64,000 nt of DNA, taken from assembly GCA_009761415.1 (NCBI GenBank), contig QUOL01000009.1, positions 806,001-870,000 on the forward strand, given 5' to 3'. The notes below the pieces were generated by a model. That model worked only from the letters and a program-made list of their open reading frames with translations, was not told the DNA's origin and searched no databases. The DNA comes from Sarcomyxa edulis. Its lineage: Eukaryota > Basidiomycota > Agaricomycetes > Agaricales > Mycenaceae. The translations under genes and the position numbers were made by a program. Below are positions 51,568-63,983 of this stretch, piece by piece. The first letter of the stretch is position 1; the number at the start of each line of letters is the position of its first letter.

Positions 51568-53561
51568 TCACACTCCACTCAAATCCAAATTCAAATCCAA
51601 CACCCCAACATCCGTCCCATTCACCAAAAACAAACTCAAAACCCCGTCTTCCACCAACCTATACCGATCAAACAGTGGCTCCCAGGAACACCCCGACATA
51701 ACCTCCCACACGACATTCCAATCCCTGAAGTGCCCCACAGCCGTGCTCGCGAGGATAGTCAAGCCTGTGGAATTGGGAGCGTTTGATGGGAGGAGGGCGA
51801 GGAGGGTGGTAGAAGTAGAAAGGGAGGAGGGGATGGAGACGAGCTTGCCGCGTTTTCCGATGACGGTGGGTGTATTGGTGATGTTGTTTATGGAAGGGGA
51901 GGGGAAAGATAAAGGGAGGGGTGTACGCGTCCAGTGTGTGGTGGTGCTTCGCCAGTAGTGGTACCTGCGTAGGGGTTGGAAGGTAGGGGAAAATGCGTTA
52001 GTTGTGATTGTAGGGTACAGACTATTCTTGGTAGATGAGAGAATACGAACCATTGTTCAATGCCGGTCGTGTTTTCTCGGTTTAAGACGTGGATTCGGCC
52101 TTCCGAGTCGACTGTTTGTGTTTCCTGGTTCAAGATCCCTCTACAAAGACAATGCCCCAGTCGTAGTCAAATTAACCTCGCCCTGCCTTATCCATGAGTG
52201 CACTAAGGTGCTTACCCGTACTTAGGTATCCCAAAGATAGTGATCCCAGCAGACACCGGTAAGATTGTCGTTGAGACCTCGTGTGAGAGGTTAGCGATGG
52301 TCTGATTCCAGTTGTTGAGCCAGGTGAAGCCGAGGTCATGGGAGAAGGAGTAATTCATGTCGTGGTTCTGGGGAAGGTGTTTGGGATGAGTCTTTTATTG
52401 CAAAACGAGGATGGATGTGAGATAGGCATACATTCTCTGGTCCGTTAGGCCCAGCTTCTACGGCGACGTCTGCGCCGGTGTCGTTGACGAAGTCGCGGTA
52501 TGTCCTAATAATGGGGCTGTAAAAATGGAGAATGTAAGTAGTGGTGGTACTAGAGTGCGCACCATGTAACATGTAGCGAACCAGTGGCGTCAAAATCGAG
52601 TCCATTTATGTATGCATTGTCTGTAACAATCTAAGTCAACAATTCCGTAGCGCGAAGGAGAAATGAAGTTCAAAAAAGATTTACTATTGACGCCCTGTTC
52701 ATGAATCAGTAGTGGCATTGCGAGGTAACTCAGGACATGAAAGAACAAACCTCGAGGTATTTTCCTACGAGATTCCAATTACCCCCAGGGGTGTAGTGAT
52801 AAAGCCAGTCGTCGCCAAGCCCAGAACGACCGACGCGCATTTCGAGTAGTAGATCTGGTTGAACGGAGGGTGAACTAGGAGTACTAGGGAGTGCCAAGAA
52901 TCGAGGGTACGTGATGTTAATGAAGTGCGTTGCTTTATCGAGGTCTGGGAGTCCTGGTAGGAAGTTCTGGTCGCGGTGATTTGAGTGTTTACTATGAGAG
53001 ACGGAGAAGGAGCACATACCGTGATATTGCCAAATAAATTGGCTGACCAGGTTGTATTCTCTGGATTCGTGGCTACTCCGGGTTCAGTTGTCCTGTAATT
53101 GAGAGGGTTGTCGTGTTGGTCGAATATGATGTGCAGAGTTCCGTCTCCTCTGGAGATTCCGAGGGATATACTATTGAACACGTGTTAGGGTTAGTATATA
53201 GGTTACAGCTGAACCAAGATACGAGGGGCTACATGTCATGACCGTCATCGTCCGTCTGATTATAGTCTGTAAGCGCGAAACTCTCCCAAGAACCACTGGG
53301 AATGGGCCTTCGAGAGACGGTGGCGTGTCGTACGGCCGCGTTCCCTACGTCAGCGACCCACCATACGGCGTATTGGTATCCGTTGAAGGTGGATATAGCA
53401 TCCTGTTGGAAGGATTCGCCGTTTAAATGGTTTATTGTGTGTGGATCTGGACCTAGAGTCGTGAAGTTCACAACTTGAACTCGGATGCTGGCGAGAGTGC
53501 ACTGGATGACAGCAAAGACGACTGGCAGGGAAACAAAAGAATGCATGGCCTTCAGAGTCAT
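51568..53561 (-). CDS. Secreted BNR-repeat protein (BNR_4-like)
   Basis: Extracellular beta-propeller-like protein. A signal peptide (FVSLPVVFAVIQCTLAS) follows ATG 53561 or, equally likely, ATG 53546. Segments resembling BNR_4 proteins: YQYAVWWVADVG near the start, GDGTLHIIFDQHDNPLNYR, LLEMRVGRSGLGDDWLYHY, INGLDFDATGSLHVTW and VDSEGRIHVLNR. Many N-glycosylation sequons are present. At least six short introns separate these segments; the exact junctions were not all worked out. Related proteins include polysaccharide lyases and sialidase-like propellers, so a role with plant or algal polysaccharides is possible but not shown. Confidence 0.72.
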
Positions 53562-53847
53562 TCTTCATACCACAGGTCCTTTTTATTGTAGCGTACGGTC
53601 CGTGTCTGATACGGACCGCGCCATGACTGAGGGCGCAGGTGATGATCACAGGGTATGCATCGATGTTGTTAGCTTTTGAGGGATAAATAATGATTCCGTG
53701 GATGTCAAGTGGTTCGAAGAGAGATGGAAGCAGGATACGGCGAAATCTGCACTTGGTCGTTGATCATGATGCATGATGAGTGAGGATGAGTGATCTCGGT
53801 GCGGCCACTGTTCCTTTCTTCCGTACTACATAACACCATCGTTCGAC
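53562..53847. other. Intergenic between the BNR and MAPR genes
   Basis: Divergent genes with both promoters here; no further feature recognised. Confidence 0.4.
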
Positions 53848-54582
53848 ATGGGTCTCTCATTTGACTTGGGTTCACCCGTCAACACTGCTCTTCTTCTTTA
53901 TATTCTCTACTCTGTTCAACGCATTATATTCCCTTCTGCTTCACCCGCAAAGACGATTCCCAACGAGTTCAAATCAGGGTACTCATGGATGCCTAAATCC
54001 CATCCTCCCACCGTCCTTTTCAAATCATATACCCCCAAGACATTGGAACCATTCAATGGAAAGGACGGGGGACGGATTTTGCTAGCAATTAATGGCACTG
54101 TGTTTGATGTTACAGCCGGACGAAACTTCTACGGACCTAGTGAGTACATTTCCTGTCGTTCAGGGTGTTCGAGCGCTAATGCGCACTGTGGGTAGATGGG
54201 ATGTATGGCAACTTCGCAGGGAGAGACGCTTCTCGTGGAATGGCTAAGCAGTCCTTTGATTCGGGTATGCGCATCGACTTTCCCCAGATATCCATATAGG
54301 CTCACGAATAGCACAGACATGTTGACTCCGATTGATCAACCTCTCGATAAACTCACGGACCTCCAGCCTGACGAGATGTGCGCCTCTGTCTTATTGTGAA
54401 CTAGCTTGCATCACTGACGTTCTCATCTATCTTCCAGAGAGAATATGAAAGGTGCGATTATGCTACTGGGTAGTTATCATCTCACTTTGTTCATCATACG
54501 CTCGTTTATTATAGGATGGATCGAGCATTTCTCAAACAAGTATATCATCTGCGGGAAACTCGTCGAGAACGACGCCATCTAG
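53848..54582 (+). CDS. Membrane-associated haem protein of the Dap1/PGRMC (MAPR) family
   Basis: Cytochrome b5-like haem-binding protein that supports sterol-synthesis P450 enzymes in yeast and animals, anchored in ER-type membrane. Exons 53848-54139, 54196-54264, 54317-54377, 54439-54452 and 54515-54582 close to 167 residues. A hydrophobic segment (about 11-28) forms the membrane anchor. The domain shows [58 protein letters not shown] and a closing GWIEHFSNKY. Exon 4 is only 14 nt. The symbol is withheld because one-to-one orthology with DAP1 was not tested. Confidence 0.9.
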
Positions 54583-55373
54583 TTTCTAGAGTTTCTCTTC
54601 TCATTACTTTGTTTTGGCCACACCTTCCTTTCGGCTCTAGTTATGCTGTGAGTTCTTTGAACTATCTATCAATCTGAGACTCTGTAGCACCTTTTTCTGG
54701 ATGGCCGGGTGCACAAGATAACAGTACGTGCTTACACTTTGATCTTAGACTATACAGTGAAACTAAACATCTTGCAGAAACTGCTCATAGCAAGCGAGAT
54801 CCGATAATTGGGCCAGTCGGCTCACAGATGAGCTGTGCTTCTGATCTTTGATTTAGGCTCTTAATCCCGTCTTGGCTCGTTGAGCAAGATACATATTCTC
54901 AATGCCGAGGTGACAGTCAGATGATGGAGGTGTCTTTTACGGTGTAACTACTTTCTGGTCATCTCCAGCAATCATATCGAAATCGGGTCATGCTTCACTG
55001 TCGGAAATTCTACGCCCAACACAAGATTGTCTCGACGGGTCCTTCTCACAATTTGGCGAAAGAGCTAGTGAGAGGCGAGAAAATCCAGTATAGTTCTCGG
55101 TATCGCTGCCTCATTGATGTACTTGCTCTGTGATTCCCTAGATGATACTTTCTTCTGGCTTAGAGCGGTATTCTCAGGTTGGTCCGAGATAGGTCCTAGT
55201 CCTCGTTCTCATGCTTATTTTTCCGACAGCCGCGGGGAAGGATCAATCGATTTCTGATCTAGACTGAGACTGGCATGGACAGTCATGCGATGCCACAATG
55301 TGTAGTATAACTGACTTTGACGGCTAGGTAAAGCAATACTTATACGAAATACCACTACTAGACACTCCATACG
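54583..55373. other. Intergenic before the O-methyltransferase
   Basis: No gene recognised in nearly 800 bp; frames are short and closed on both strands. Confidence 0.5.
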
Positions 55374-57295
55374 ATGGCAGCCTCCATCGTTCAACTTTGC
55401 GACCTCATCTCCAACTCGATATCGACTCTTGTAGGAATTTGTGCAGAAAACGACTTGACTCTTCCTCGCCTGGATGATCAGTTATCTCCATCATCTGGTG
55501 CTTTCCGTGCGAACCCTGTTGCTAGCGATGCTGCGAATATCATCGGTGCCGCAGCCTTACAACTAGTAGCCATCCTACTACCTCCTCAGCAATTAGTTCT
55601 CAGTTTCGCCGGCGGGGTGAGGCTCTTTTCAACGATCGTACTGAATGGAGGGGCTTCTAATCTTCTTTGTCTTGCGCCAACGACGATTGCTTAGTCTCTC
55701 AAGTCGGCTGCTTTACGGGTGTGTTTAGAGAGTAATGTTACGGAGATCCTCCGTGAGGCGGGTCCACAGGTCAGTAAGATATCTCACTCTTCAGCTAATG
55801 TGTCCTGAATATAACCATTCTCTCCTAGGGATTGCATGTAAGCGAAATAGCCTACAAAGCCAATATCAATAGCATGAAACTTGGCAAGTCCAGAACACAC
55901 GTTCCTTGCACTGTTGATCGCCTAACCTGTCTGCATCAGCGCGCCTCCTTCGTGTCCTAGCGAACCACCACATCTACAAAGAAATAAAACCCGACGTGTT
56001 TGCTAACACACTCTTATCGAGCACTATGGATACAGGAAAAGCCAATGAGGCGATTCGAGCCGAGTAGGTCATAGGCCGAGTTGTGTCTCTGTCTGTCAAG
56101 GCTTACCTTTCATTACATTTAGTCCGGATAGCAAACACGATGGCACTTCAGGCTTCCCAGCGTTTCTGGAGCATGTGTCAGTGAATTTCTACGTCCTTTT
56201 ATCTGCGAAGCATTTCTCCGCTTACCTCGTGGATTGTAGCCTGGCCGATGCATTTGACTCTTCGACTCAGTTGTTGAAAAATTTGAGAGATCCGGAGACT
56301 GCTTACTCTGATGAACCGAACTGTGCTCCATTCAACCGAGCGTTCAAGGTTGATGTTCCGCTTTGGATGTGGTACGACCAACCTGGGCAGACTTATCGAC
56401 GAAAACGTTTTTCTATTGGCATGCATGGTGTAACTCAAATACAACCTCTCCATGGTATTATAGATGGTGCGTCCATTCCATAGATTATGCATTGTGGCAG
56501 AGTATCAAATGAACTGTGAGACAGGGTTTGATTGGGGATCCCTCCCGAAGGGCGCTTCTGTGGTGGATGTTGGCGGTGGGACTGGGGCATATTCTTTGTT
56601 GATCGCTCGAGCGCACCCAGAACTTGAATTGACCATCCAAGACCGACCTCCTATCGTGGAAGCTGGCAAAGCGGTGAGTGCGCCACAATTCTAGATTTGT
56701 CTACTTGATTGAAATCTTCGTGTTGTAGTTGTGGAGAACGCAATATCCCCAATTCTTAGAGTCGGGTCGGGTCAGATTCCAGGCCCACGATTTCTTCACG
56801 CCTCAACCTCTTAAAAATGCATCCGTCTTGCTGCTCAAGAATATTCTCCATGATTGGTCGGACGCATACGCGACCATCATTCTCACCGAGCTCCGGAAAT
56901 CGGCGTCTAAAGATACCAAATTGGTTATCATAGATAGCATCATGTCGTATGCGTGTCATGACTCTAGTCTTGATGACGAGGAGGGGGATATTGCCGGTGC
57001 TGCTGCCCGTGATGCTCCAGCGCCACTGCTTGCGAATTTCGGTGCGGCCTCTGAAGCTAGTTACATACTAGATATGTTGGTTCGTTATCATTCTGAGTAC
57101 TTCGTCCTATAATTCTCAATCTGACCATATGTATTCGGAATTACACAGGTGATGATCTATCTGAATTCTCAGGAACGTACGTTCGAACACCTGCGAGAAT
57201 TGCTGCAAAAGAGTGGTTGGTCTGTGGTGAAGGCTCGCCGCGCCGATCCTCCCAACAATTTCTTTGAACCTATCGTTGCTATTCCTATTCAATGA
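55374..57295 (+). CDS. SAM-dependent O-methyltransferase (family 2)
   Basis: Small-molecule O-methyltransferase, probably acting on a phenolic or polyketide hydroxyl. Nine exons close in phase to 474 residues: 55374-55616, 55695-55769, 55829-55883, 55940-56063, 56123-56176, 56240-56466, 56525-56673, 56729-57079 and 57149-57295. The N-terminal dimerisation/winged-helix part has GLHVSEIA and LARLLRVLANHHIYKE. The SAM site is VVDVGGGTGAYS; the catalytic His region is LLLKNILHDWSDAYA. The intron at 55884-55939 uses a GC-AG pair. No backbone synthase or other tailoring enzyme is nearby, so there is no sign of a biosynthetic cluster. Confidence 0.9.
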
Positions 57296-57943
57296 GTAGA
57301 CTCTTGCAAATTTATTTTTTCTGAAATTTGGAAGTGGACAGTGTCAAGTAGTGTCACTAACTCGAATGATCTTTGAGAAAGGAATCAATAGGCTACAAAT
57401 TACGTGGAAGCATATGTACTTCTTATGTAAGATCTTTGCAACTTGCTTTCTCAACACTCAGCGTCATGACGTCATGTAACAAACACAAATGTATCTGTAT
57501 TTTGACGGTCTGTGTAATGTTGAAATTCTACATATTGCACAGTAACTACCGATACCCGTCATCAAATAACACTAGTGATAAATCTTTCGTTGTGTTGACC
57601 GACATTTCTTCAAGCAAGCCAAATGATCGAGCTATCATCGAAGAGAGACGTTAGTATTTTGATAGCTTCCAATAGAGAAACACCGTTAAGACATTCCAAG
57701 CAATGCATATGCGCATTCGATAGATTCATGTTAGCGGTGTCGCAGTATGACTTACTTAGCATTGGAGGCAACGCCCCTCAAAGGGAGGTGACGCTTGGCC
57801 ATGAACACCTGTGTCCCGTAACACGGTGAGTCGTCTCCGTTAAGCATTCAGCTGACTTCTGAGAATAGAGATAAGTGCGGGCAGGACCAAACTTGACCTA
57901 GAGACCGTAGTCGCGCGACATAGACGTGTCCAAATTCGCAGCA
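57296..57943. other. Intergenic between the O-methyltransferase and FunK1 ends
   Basis: No gene recognised. The FunK1 coding region might extend into its right end if an unrecognised last intron exists. Confidence 0.45.
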
Positions 57944-60800
57944 TCACGAACCGCGAAAACGGGGAGGTGGCATCGATGAAGACCACTTTGCCGCGGGCGT
58001 TTCCCAGCTGATTGGTGCAGATCTTTTGTGGTCGACTGTCGGAGAAGCTGCTTTTCCGGAAAGGTGACTCGAAGGCATTTCGCTGGTATCATCTGTCAAA
58101 GAAATATGGCCAGGAATGGCAGCCGATGGGGGGAATGTATAGTTCTGAAGTCCGCCACGGTGCGAACAAAGAAGCCGCAGATAGCCCAGCACACCTAATT
58201 GTGAGAATTTCCGGAATTGCGTGGTATAGAATGAAGACGCTTCTGCGCCGATTAGACCCTCTGGAGCATGGGATATGGTGCATTCCCAAGCACCCTGCAG
58301 GTCCGAGAGATATGAATGCCAGTCAATCAGAATTCGTGCACTGTGCACCAAAAACGAATTGGATTGTGGTGCCTTCCGATTTCGGATAGCTTGAAGGGAG
58401 ACAATGCTGCTATCTCTGGATAGAGCAGGGCCCGCGATGGCATTACGAACTTTCTGAAGTGATCGTGTTGGTTGTCCTGGTTCATTATTATAAGCAGCAG
58501 CCCATTGCCCAGTATAAAAGAAGGCAAAGAGATCGTCAACGGGAGACTGGACATATGTTGTGGTGTTATATGCAGCGGAGTCTAATAGGGTGTTTGACAT
58601 GAACTCCGGGGTTCCCTAAAAAATTGCATGAGAGTTGAACCAATCAGGAAACGATGACTATACTCACAGATCTCGAACCATCATGAGGCGTCAAGAAGTA
58701 GGTTTTCCAGTTGATAGCCATATCCCCATCGATGACGAATCCCGTACACATATTAGATATCTCTAGATCGTTGAGGAGCTCTTCGAACAGAGCTACGGTA
58801 TCCACAGTATGGTCCATCCCAATTTCTCCCAGAGCTTCCTCCACGTCGTCCCATTCACTGTTCTCCGTGTTCGTCAAGCGGTCAAGCTTGAATTTCAGGG
58901 TTTTTACGGCTTTGTCGAGCATGACGAGATTGCCGATACTGATATCCCTATGCTGGTAGTCCGACTGACACATCGTTAACCACCCTAAAAAAACTTAGAT
59001 ACGATGCTATGATTGCTATAAATGCTAACGTACCAAGCATGGCATGGGCAAGAGACAGAAAGAGACTCCAGGGGGTTTTCGCGGTGACAAGAGAGTGACC
59101 CATGTAATCAATAACATGGATACATAGGCTTCGATATTCAGGGAGGGAAGGGGGATTCGGGTACGAGGGGAACAATGCCCAATAGTAATCGCTGAGTTTT
59201 GAGGCCGAGTCAGGCAGGAATAGATGGTTCGTGATGCGCTGATGTTCATGGCAGGCTCGATATGAAACATAATGTTTTGGAGTCCCAAACTGACCACTGC
59301 AAGCTTCGAGTATGTCAGATTCAATGTTTTGACCATTGTCCTCGGCCCATGATGATTTGATAACGATATCCCGACGATTCGACGTCTTGTTCAGATCACC
59401 TTTCAGAGATGCAGAGTCTGCGAGAGGCTGGCGGACAAACTTGAGGTCGCGCTGGGCCCACCGTGAGATGGCGATAGGGCTCTCTACAACAGTGAGTAAG
59501 AATAAGAGGGACTTAACATACAACTTTGCTCACGAGGTTCTTCGACCGTATCGGACACCAGGACACCGGCAGGCTCCATACCGCTAAAAGGCTGCAAGTC
59601 TGGCAATGCGCTCTTCGGGGTGCTAGGAGTCGTCAAGTTAGATGCCTGTGAGATACGTGTAGACCGTCGTAGGTGAGTTGTGGGGACGAGTGTATTGGGT
59701 TCTGGTATTGCTGGCATCACTGATGATGAGGCGCGCAGCTCTGATCCAGGGTTAATGTCCGATTCGACAGTGTATGATGCACGGGATACTCTGGGAGCGC
59801 GTCCTCGTACGCATGTCGTGCTGTGGAGAACCTCGTCTACAGTGACAACAACACCTTCCGTATCTTTACTATCCAGAGGGATACAGAATTGGGTGTCGTT
59901 GCACCACTCGGGGAAACCAGCATCAGCAGCAGACTCCCAAGTAAGGATGGCGATAAACATCCGTAAGATATCTTTGACATCAGTATCCACCGAAAACGCA
60001 TCTGAAGACGTCAAACCTCCGCGATGGAAAATCAAAAAGCGTAATTGTCTCGTCCCATGCGCGAAGCCAAGGACCAGCGCAAATTGGCGGAGCGGGCTGG
60101 CGTCGAAAAGACACCGCGCATAGGTAGCAGCCTGACGAACTAACTCTGGCCAACTTTCCTTCACTTCCACAGGAATCTCGATAGGATTCTCGCCCTTGAT
60201 GATAGGACTCCAACTGAGAATGTCCTTCTGCTTGTGATTCTTGAATTTTCCAGCCGTCAAATCTGGTTTCACCGCAGAGGCACCTGCGACACCGTCCCGA
60301 GTGGGTTTATCATAAATAACGAAGTGCAGACCTGCATGCCACCGATCTTCCTTCTTGATTGTAAAATTGGGATCTTCGTCGAGGCCGACATGGCAAGCCT
60401 TAACGCAGTTACTGAAGAATATCTTGAGAGGCTTGTAGTAGGCACGCTCGTTGCCTTTAGGGTTCCAAGTCGGGAAGGGGGTCTTGTCGAAAGAGACATA
60501 GGCTGTCTCTAGGGCATCAGTGAGTTTGTCTACTGTACAGTCGTAGTTCGACAGGCTGTCTTTGACATCTCTTGCCGTCGGCGAGTCGGATGCGCCAAGA
60601 TGCGACACGTGAGATTTGGAGGAAAGCATGGATGCGATTTTGGGAGCACTGAAACTCCAAGTATGATTTTGCAGTTCATTCCCTAATTCACGTTTCAGTG
60701 CTTCCTGAGTTTTGGGAGGAGGAACATGGTTTTGGCTTCCGATTCTGCCACTCGAGTGCCTAGATGGCGATGAATGGATAGACGAAGACGAGGATGCCAT
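57944..60800 (-). CDS. Fungal-type protein kinase FunK1 family
   Basis: Large kinase-like protein of a family expanded in mushroom-forming fungi. Start ATG 60800 (Ser-rich), stop 57944; introns near 59486-59535, 58985-59036 and 58618-58673; about 910 residues. The N-terminal FunK1 region includes HAGLHFVIYDKPTRDG, VEVKESWPEL and a segment on protein-family hallmarks LRFLIFHRGGLT. Catalytic part: YQHRDISIGNLVM (HRD kept), GFVIDGDMA (Gly in place of the DFG Phe) and GTPEFMSNTLL (activation end). An insert rich in Ser/Thr/Pro lies between the two halves. Substrate unknown. Confidence 0.85.
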
Positions 60801-60948
60801 GGTTTGCGATAAGACTGGCGGTCAAGAATAAGCAGCGACTGAACAGCACATGGACATTCCCACGCCACAAGCATGAGTGATCGATCTTACTATATCATAG
60901 CCACTGGCAGTGGAGGCAGTGGAGGTCAAGTTGCTTCTGCCACTCACC
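60801..60948. promoter_or_regulatory. Short promoter region between FunK1 and USE1
   Basis: Divergent starts 148 bp apart; no element singled out. Confidence 0.4.
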
Positions 60949-61986
60949 ATGTCCTATTCATCTGAACAGCACCTCCACGATGGAATAAACCTGATTCGTC
61001 TCTCAAAGATTCTAAACAAATCAATTTCAGCCACAGATTGGACAGCCGAAGCTGACGAACTATGGATCAAAGCGCAAAGTACACTCCAGGTGTGTTCAGA
61101 TATTTACCAGGACAAAGCACGTGCACTCATATCTTGTCCCTGCGTTCGACTCTTAGAAAGTCAAGTATGCAAGGAGGCTACTAAAGAATGTTGAAGCGGA
61201 TGCATTCGACCCACCGCCGTACTGAGCCTCGATATGTTAGCTCCCTTCACACCTTCTGACGATTGCATTCTGCAGAAAAACGATAGAGAAATATCATGAC
61301 ATTAAAATGATACTTGATCGAGTGCAACAGTTTGTGGAAAACATGGAGACAGTGCGTTCCGTCCGCCCATTTGTATTATTCTCACTATTAAGAGTCCACC
61401 ACAGCGACTAGCTCCAAAGCCAACTCGGCCAGAGCCAATACTTCCCCATATACCTATCCCTGTAATACCCCCTACACCATCAGTGCCCATAAATACATCG
61501 CCCAGTGAAGTATCTCCCTCTCCAGGTCCAGGTGCATCTGCTCCTTCATTGCCCACGGACGACTTGCTTTTGTCACCATCCGACGTTTCGTCTCTACCGT
61601 CATCTTCTATCTTGATGCCTTCTCTCCTATCTCCTTCTTCTCCCGCATCCGCAACAAAGTCAACGACGACCGCGATTGCCCCAACGCCGAAGTTCTTACA
61701 AAATTCCAGTGCCCTCCAACAAGAACTATCCGACCAACTCGCTCAAATGGCCACGCAGCTCAAACGCAATGCTATTCACTTTTCAGAAAGTCTCTCCAAA
61801 GACAAAAGTGCCGTTGAAGAGGCGCAAGAGAAGATTGAGGGGAACTACGATGTTATGAAGAAGGAGCGGGCCAGGTTGAGGGATCATAGTGGGAAGAGCG
61901 GCTCGACGACGTGGATTACGATGCTGGTGCTTTTGGTGGTTGCTGTGCTTTTTGCGTTGATGTTCATCGTTATACGATTAACCTAA
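60949..61986 (+). CDS. USE1: SNARE protein Use1
   Basis: ER SNARE for Golgi-to-ER retrograde vesicle fusion. Exons 60949-61089, 61157-61218, 61276-61351 and 61393-61986 close to 290 residues. The N-terminal Use1 region has GINLIRLSKIL, W in TDWTAEADELW and KVKYARRLLKNVEAD. A long Pro/Ser-rich linker follows. The C-terminal SNARE-like helix spans LQQELSDQLAQMATQLKRNA to about KKERARL, followed by a tail anchor (WITMLVLLVVAVLFALMFIV) and a short lumenal end, as expected for the family. Confidence 0.9.
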
Positions 61987-62247
61987 TACTTAGTAATAGC
62001 ATTGCATCTTCCCATCTTTCTACTTCAATTTTGCTAGCTTTTGCGTGGAGTTAATGTCACGCGACAGACGCGCTTTGGACGCGACAGGACGCGACCGGAA
62101 CCTGATATGCTCATTCAAGAGCGGAGCTAGGCAAGACTACAGTCGGCATAAGTACATAATCAGACCCCGTACGTCAACGGAAACAATAAATAACAATCTC
62201 CCTTTTGGCCTGATCACCTTCATGTTATAAATTCCTTACACCTTCCT
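61987..62247. other. Convergent 3' flanks of USE1 and the DUF6533-type gene
   Basis: No gene seen. Confidence 0.5.
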
Positions 62248-63983
62248 TCAGTTCCTGTCGTCGATTCTAGACAGCTCGAAGCTTTCCAACGCCGAGGAAT
62301 TCGTTCCATCGTGGTCCCGCTCTTCAAAAGTCTTGATTCCCCACGGAATGCTGGTGACACTATCCTTGAGGCTGGCTCGTTTCAGATTCAACGTGATGCG
62401 GGTAATCATAATCGAAGAAATTCTGAAAGCAAAAAGACTTGGATAAAATTCTGAAGCCTTTGTCTGTGGGCTTAGATGACTTACAATACTGCCGGCCTTG
62501 AGGAATGAGATTAAGAGCCGTTAGATGATAGAATCCTGTAAGCAGCGTGTGTACTCACTCATTATGAATGAATTGCAACGAAGGCTACGAGACAAGTACG
62601 CTTTAAGCCCAGCTGTTTGAATAGCGGACATAAATACTTACCCGTCCATAGATGAAGAGCAGGATCCATACGAGGTTGGAGGAGAACAGAACGAAAAAGT
62701 ACTGGAGAATGACGGTCAAGCGAGTCCATGATTCGGGTCTGAGTGGACTCACCATGATTCCATCGTTACGAATGACCCTGAGCATTCGACTCGGAGAACG
62801 CGACCGGTGGAGTGCTTTGATGGACAGAAATGTCAAAGCGATAAACGCCAGTCCGTCAAACGAGAGAGAAAGGCAGAGGAAGGCTTCCAACCAAGACTTT
62901 CTGAAAATGAAAATACAAATTGAGCAGTAACATTGATAAATCAACCAACTAGATACCTACACGATGAGTGGGGGAAGGAACAGACATACTACAGGAAATT
63001 TGAATGAGCAGTGAGCCACTGAGCTGAACGGGAGGAACTTACAATGATACGGATCAGTATTGGGAACAGTTGGGAGGGCTGGTGCAGCACGAGACATAAG
63101 TACTGCGACGGCGACTGTGCTCTTTGCAACCTGAGAGATACTATAGAGGATAATTCCACATTGCCACAACAAGATGATGGCTGTTACGCATAAGACCCCT
63201 TTGTGTCTTTTGGTCAGCGCATAAACCCTATATGGCAATGGTATGAGCAAAAACAGCAATGAAAAGGACGCGTCAGACTTACCTTAAGGTCAGAAATATC
63301 TCTGCAGTTGCGGCGAGGACCAAGGCGTCTAAAGGCTCCATGAAGCTATATCGAGAACAACTATGCGATGACTGTCAAATTTGACGAAATCTGACCACAG
63401 AAGACACCAACATCTAAATGAATGCACGTAGTCAGTTGGAACCACAAATGTCAACGCTGCAGCTGACTTTAGCAGTGAACGATTTCGCGAACCAAGCTAT
63501 AGACCCAAAGTCTATGTCAGTCAAGTATAGAAGAGACTCAAGGAAGTAGCTACCAGTGTAGGTGAGTAATATCACGCAAAGGGGATAATATCGATTCTTG
63601 AAGATAACATGAGACCAGTCGTTCCGAACATAGTGACTGAACGTACCACGAGGAACAGATAGAAAACTACGAAATTGAACGTCAGGATGTGGGCTCGACT
63701 GTTGAGCAGATGACTTTACTGCGGACCAGATGTCTTCCTGCCTTTCCAGGCGCACTCCACTTCGTCGTGCAGCGTCTCAAAATACTCGATGACCCATAGG
63801 GTAGATGCAGCGACCCAATATAACTAGAGAATCGTCACCATAAACCAGGGTCCAGGAGGAATGTGGCATAAATTACCTTCATTGCGAAACTATTCCTAAA
63901 GTCAATATCACAGAAAAAATGTATCGGTGAACTCACAGATCAAAGCCTAGCGCAATCATAGAGGCATCGGCCGAGTCGGACAT
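62248..63983 (-). CDS. Seven-transmembrane protein of the DUF6533 type
   Basis: Integral membrane protein of a family common in Agaricomycetes, function unknown. ATG 63983 and stop 62248; at least eight short introns, not all resolved. The N-terminal exon pair gives YYWVAASTLWVIEYFETLHDEVECAW, the DUF6533 signature, then KNRYYPLCVILLTYTG. Further hydrophobic segments at about 63160-63250, 62850-62940 and 62640-62720 fit the remaining membrane spans. The last exon has ITRITLNLKRAS near the end, also usual for the family. The start lies only 17 bp from the window edge, so its promoter is outside. Confidence 0.75.

Noticed and set aside
55374..57295. Secondary-metabolite cluster around the O-methyltransferase
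   Set aside because: No polyketide, peptide or terpene synthase, P450 or transporter lies nearby.
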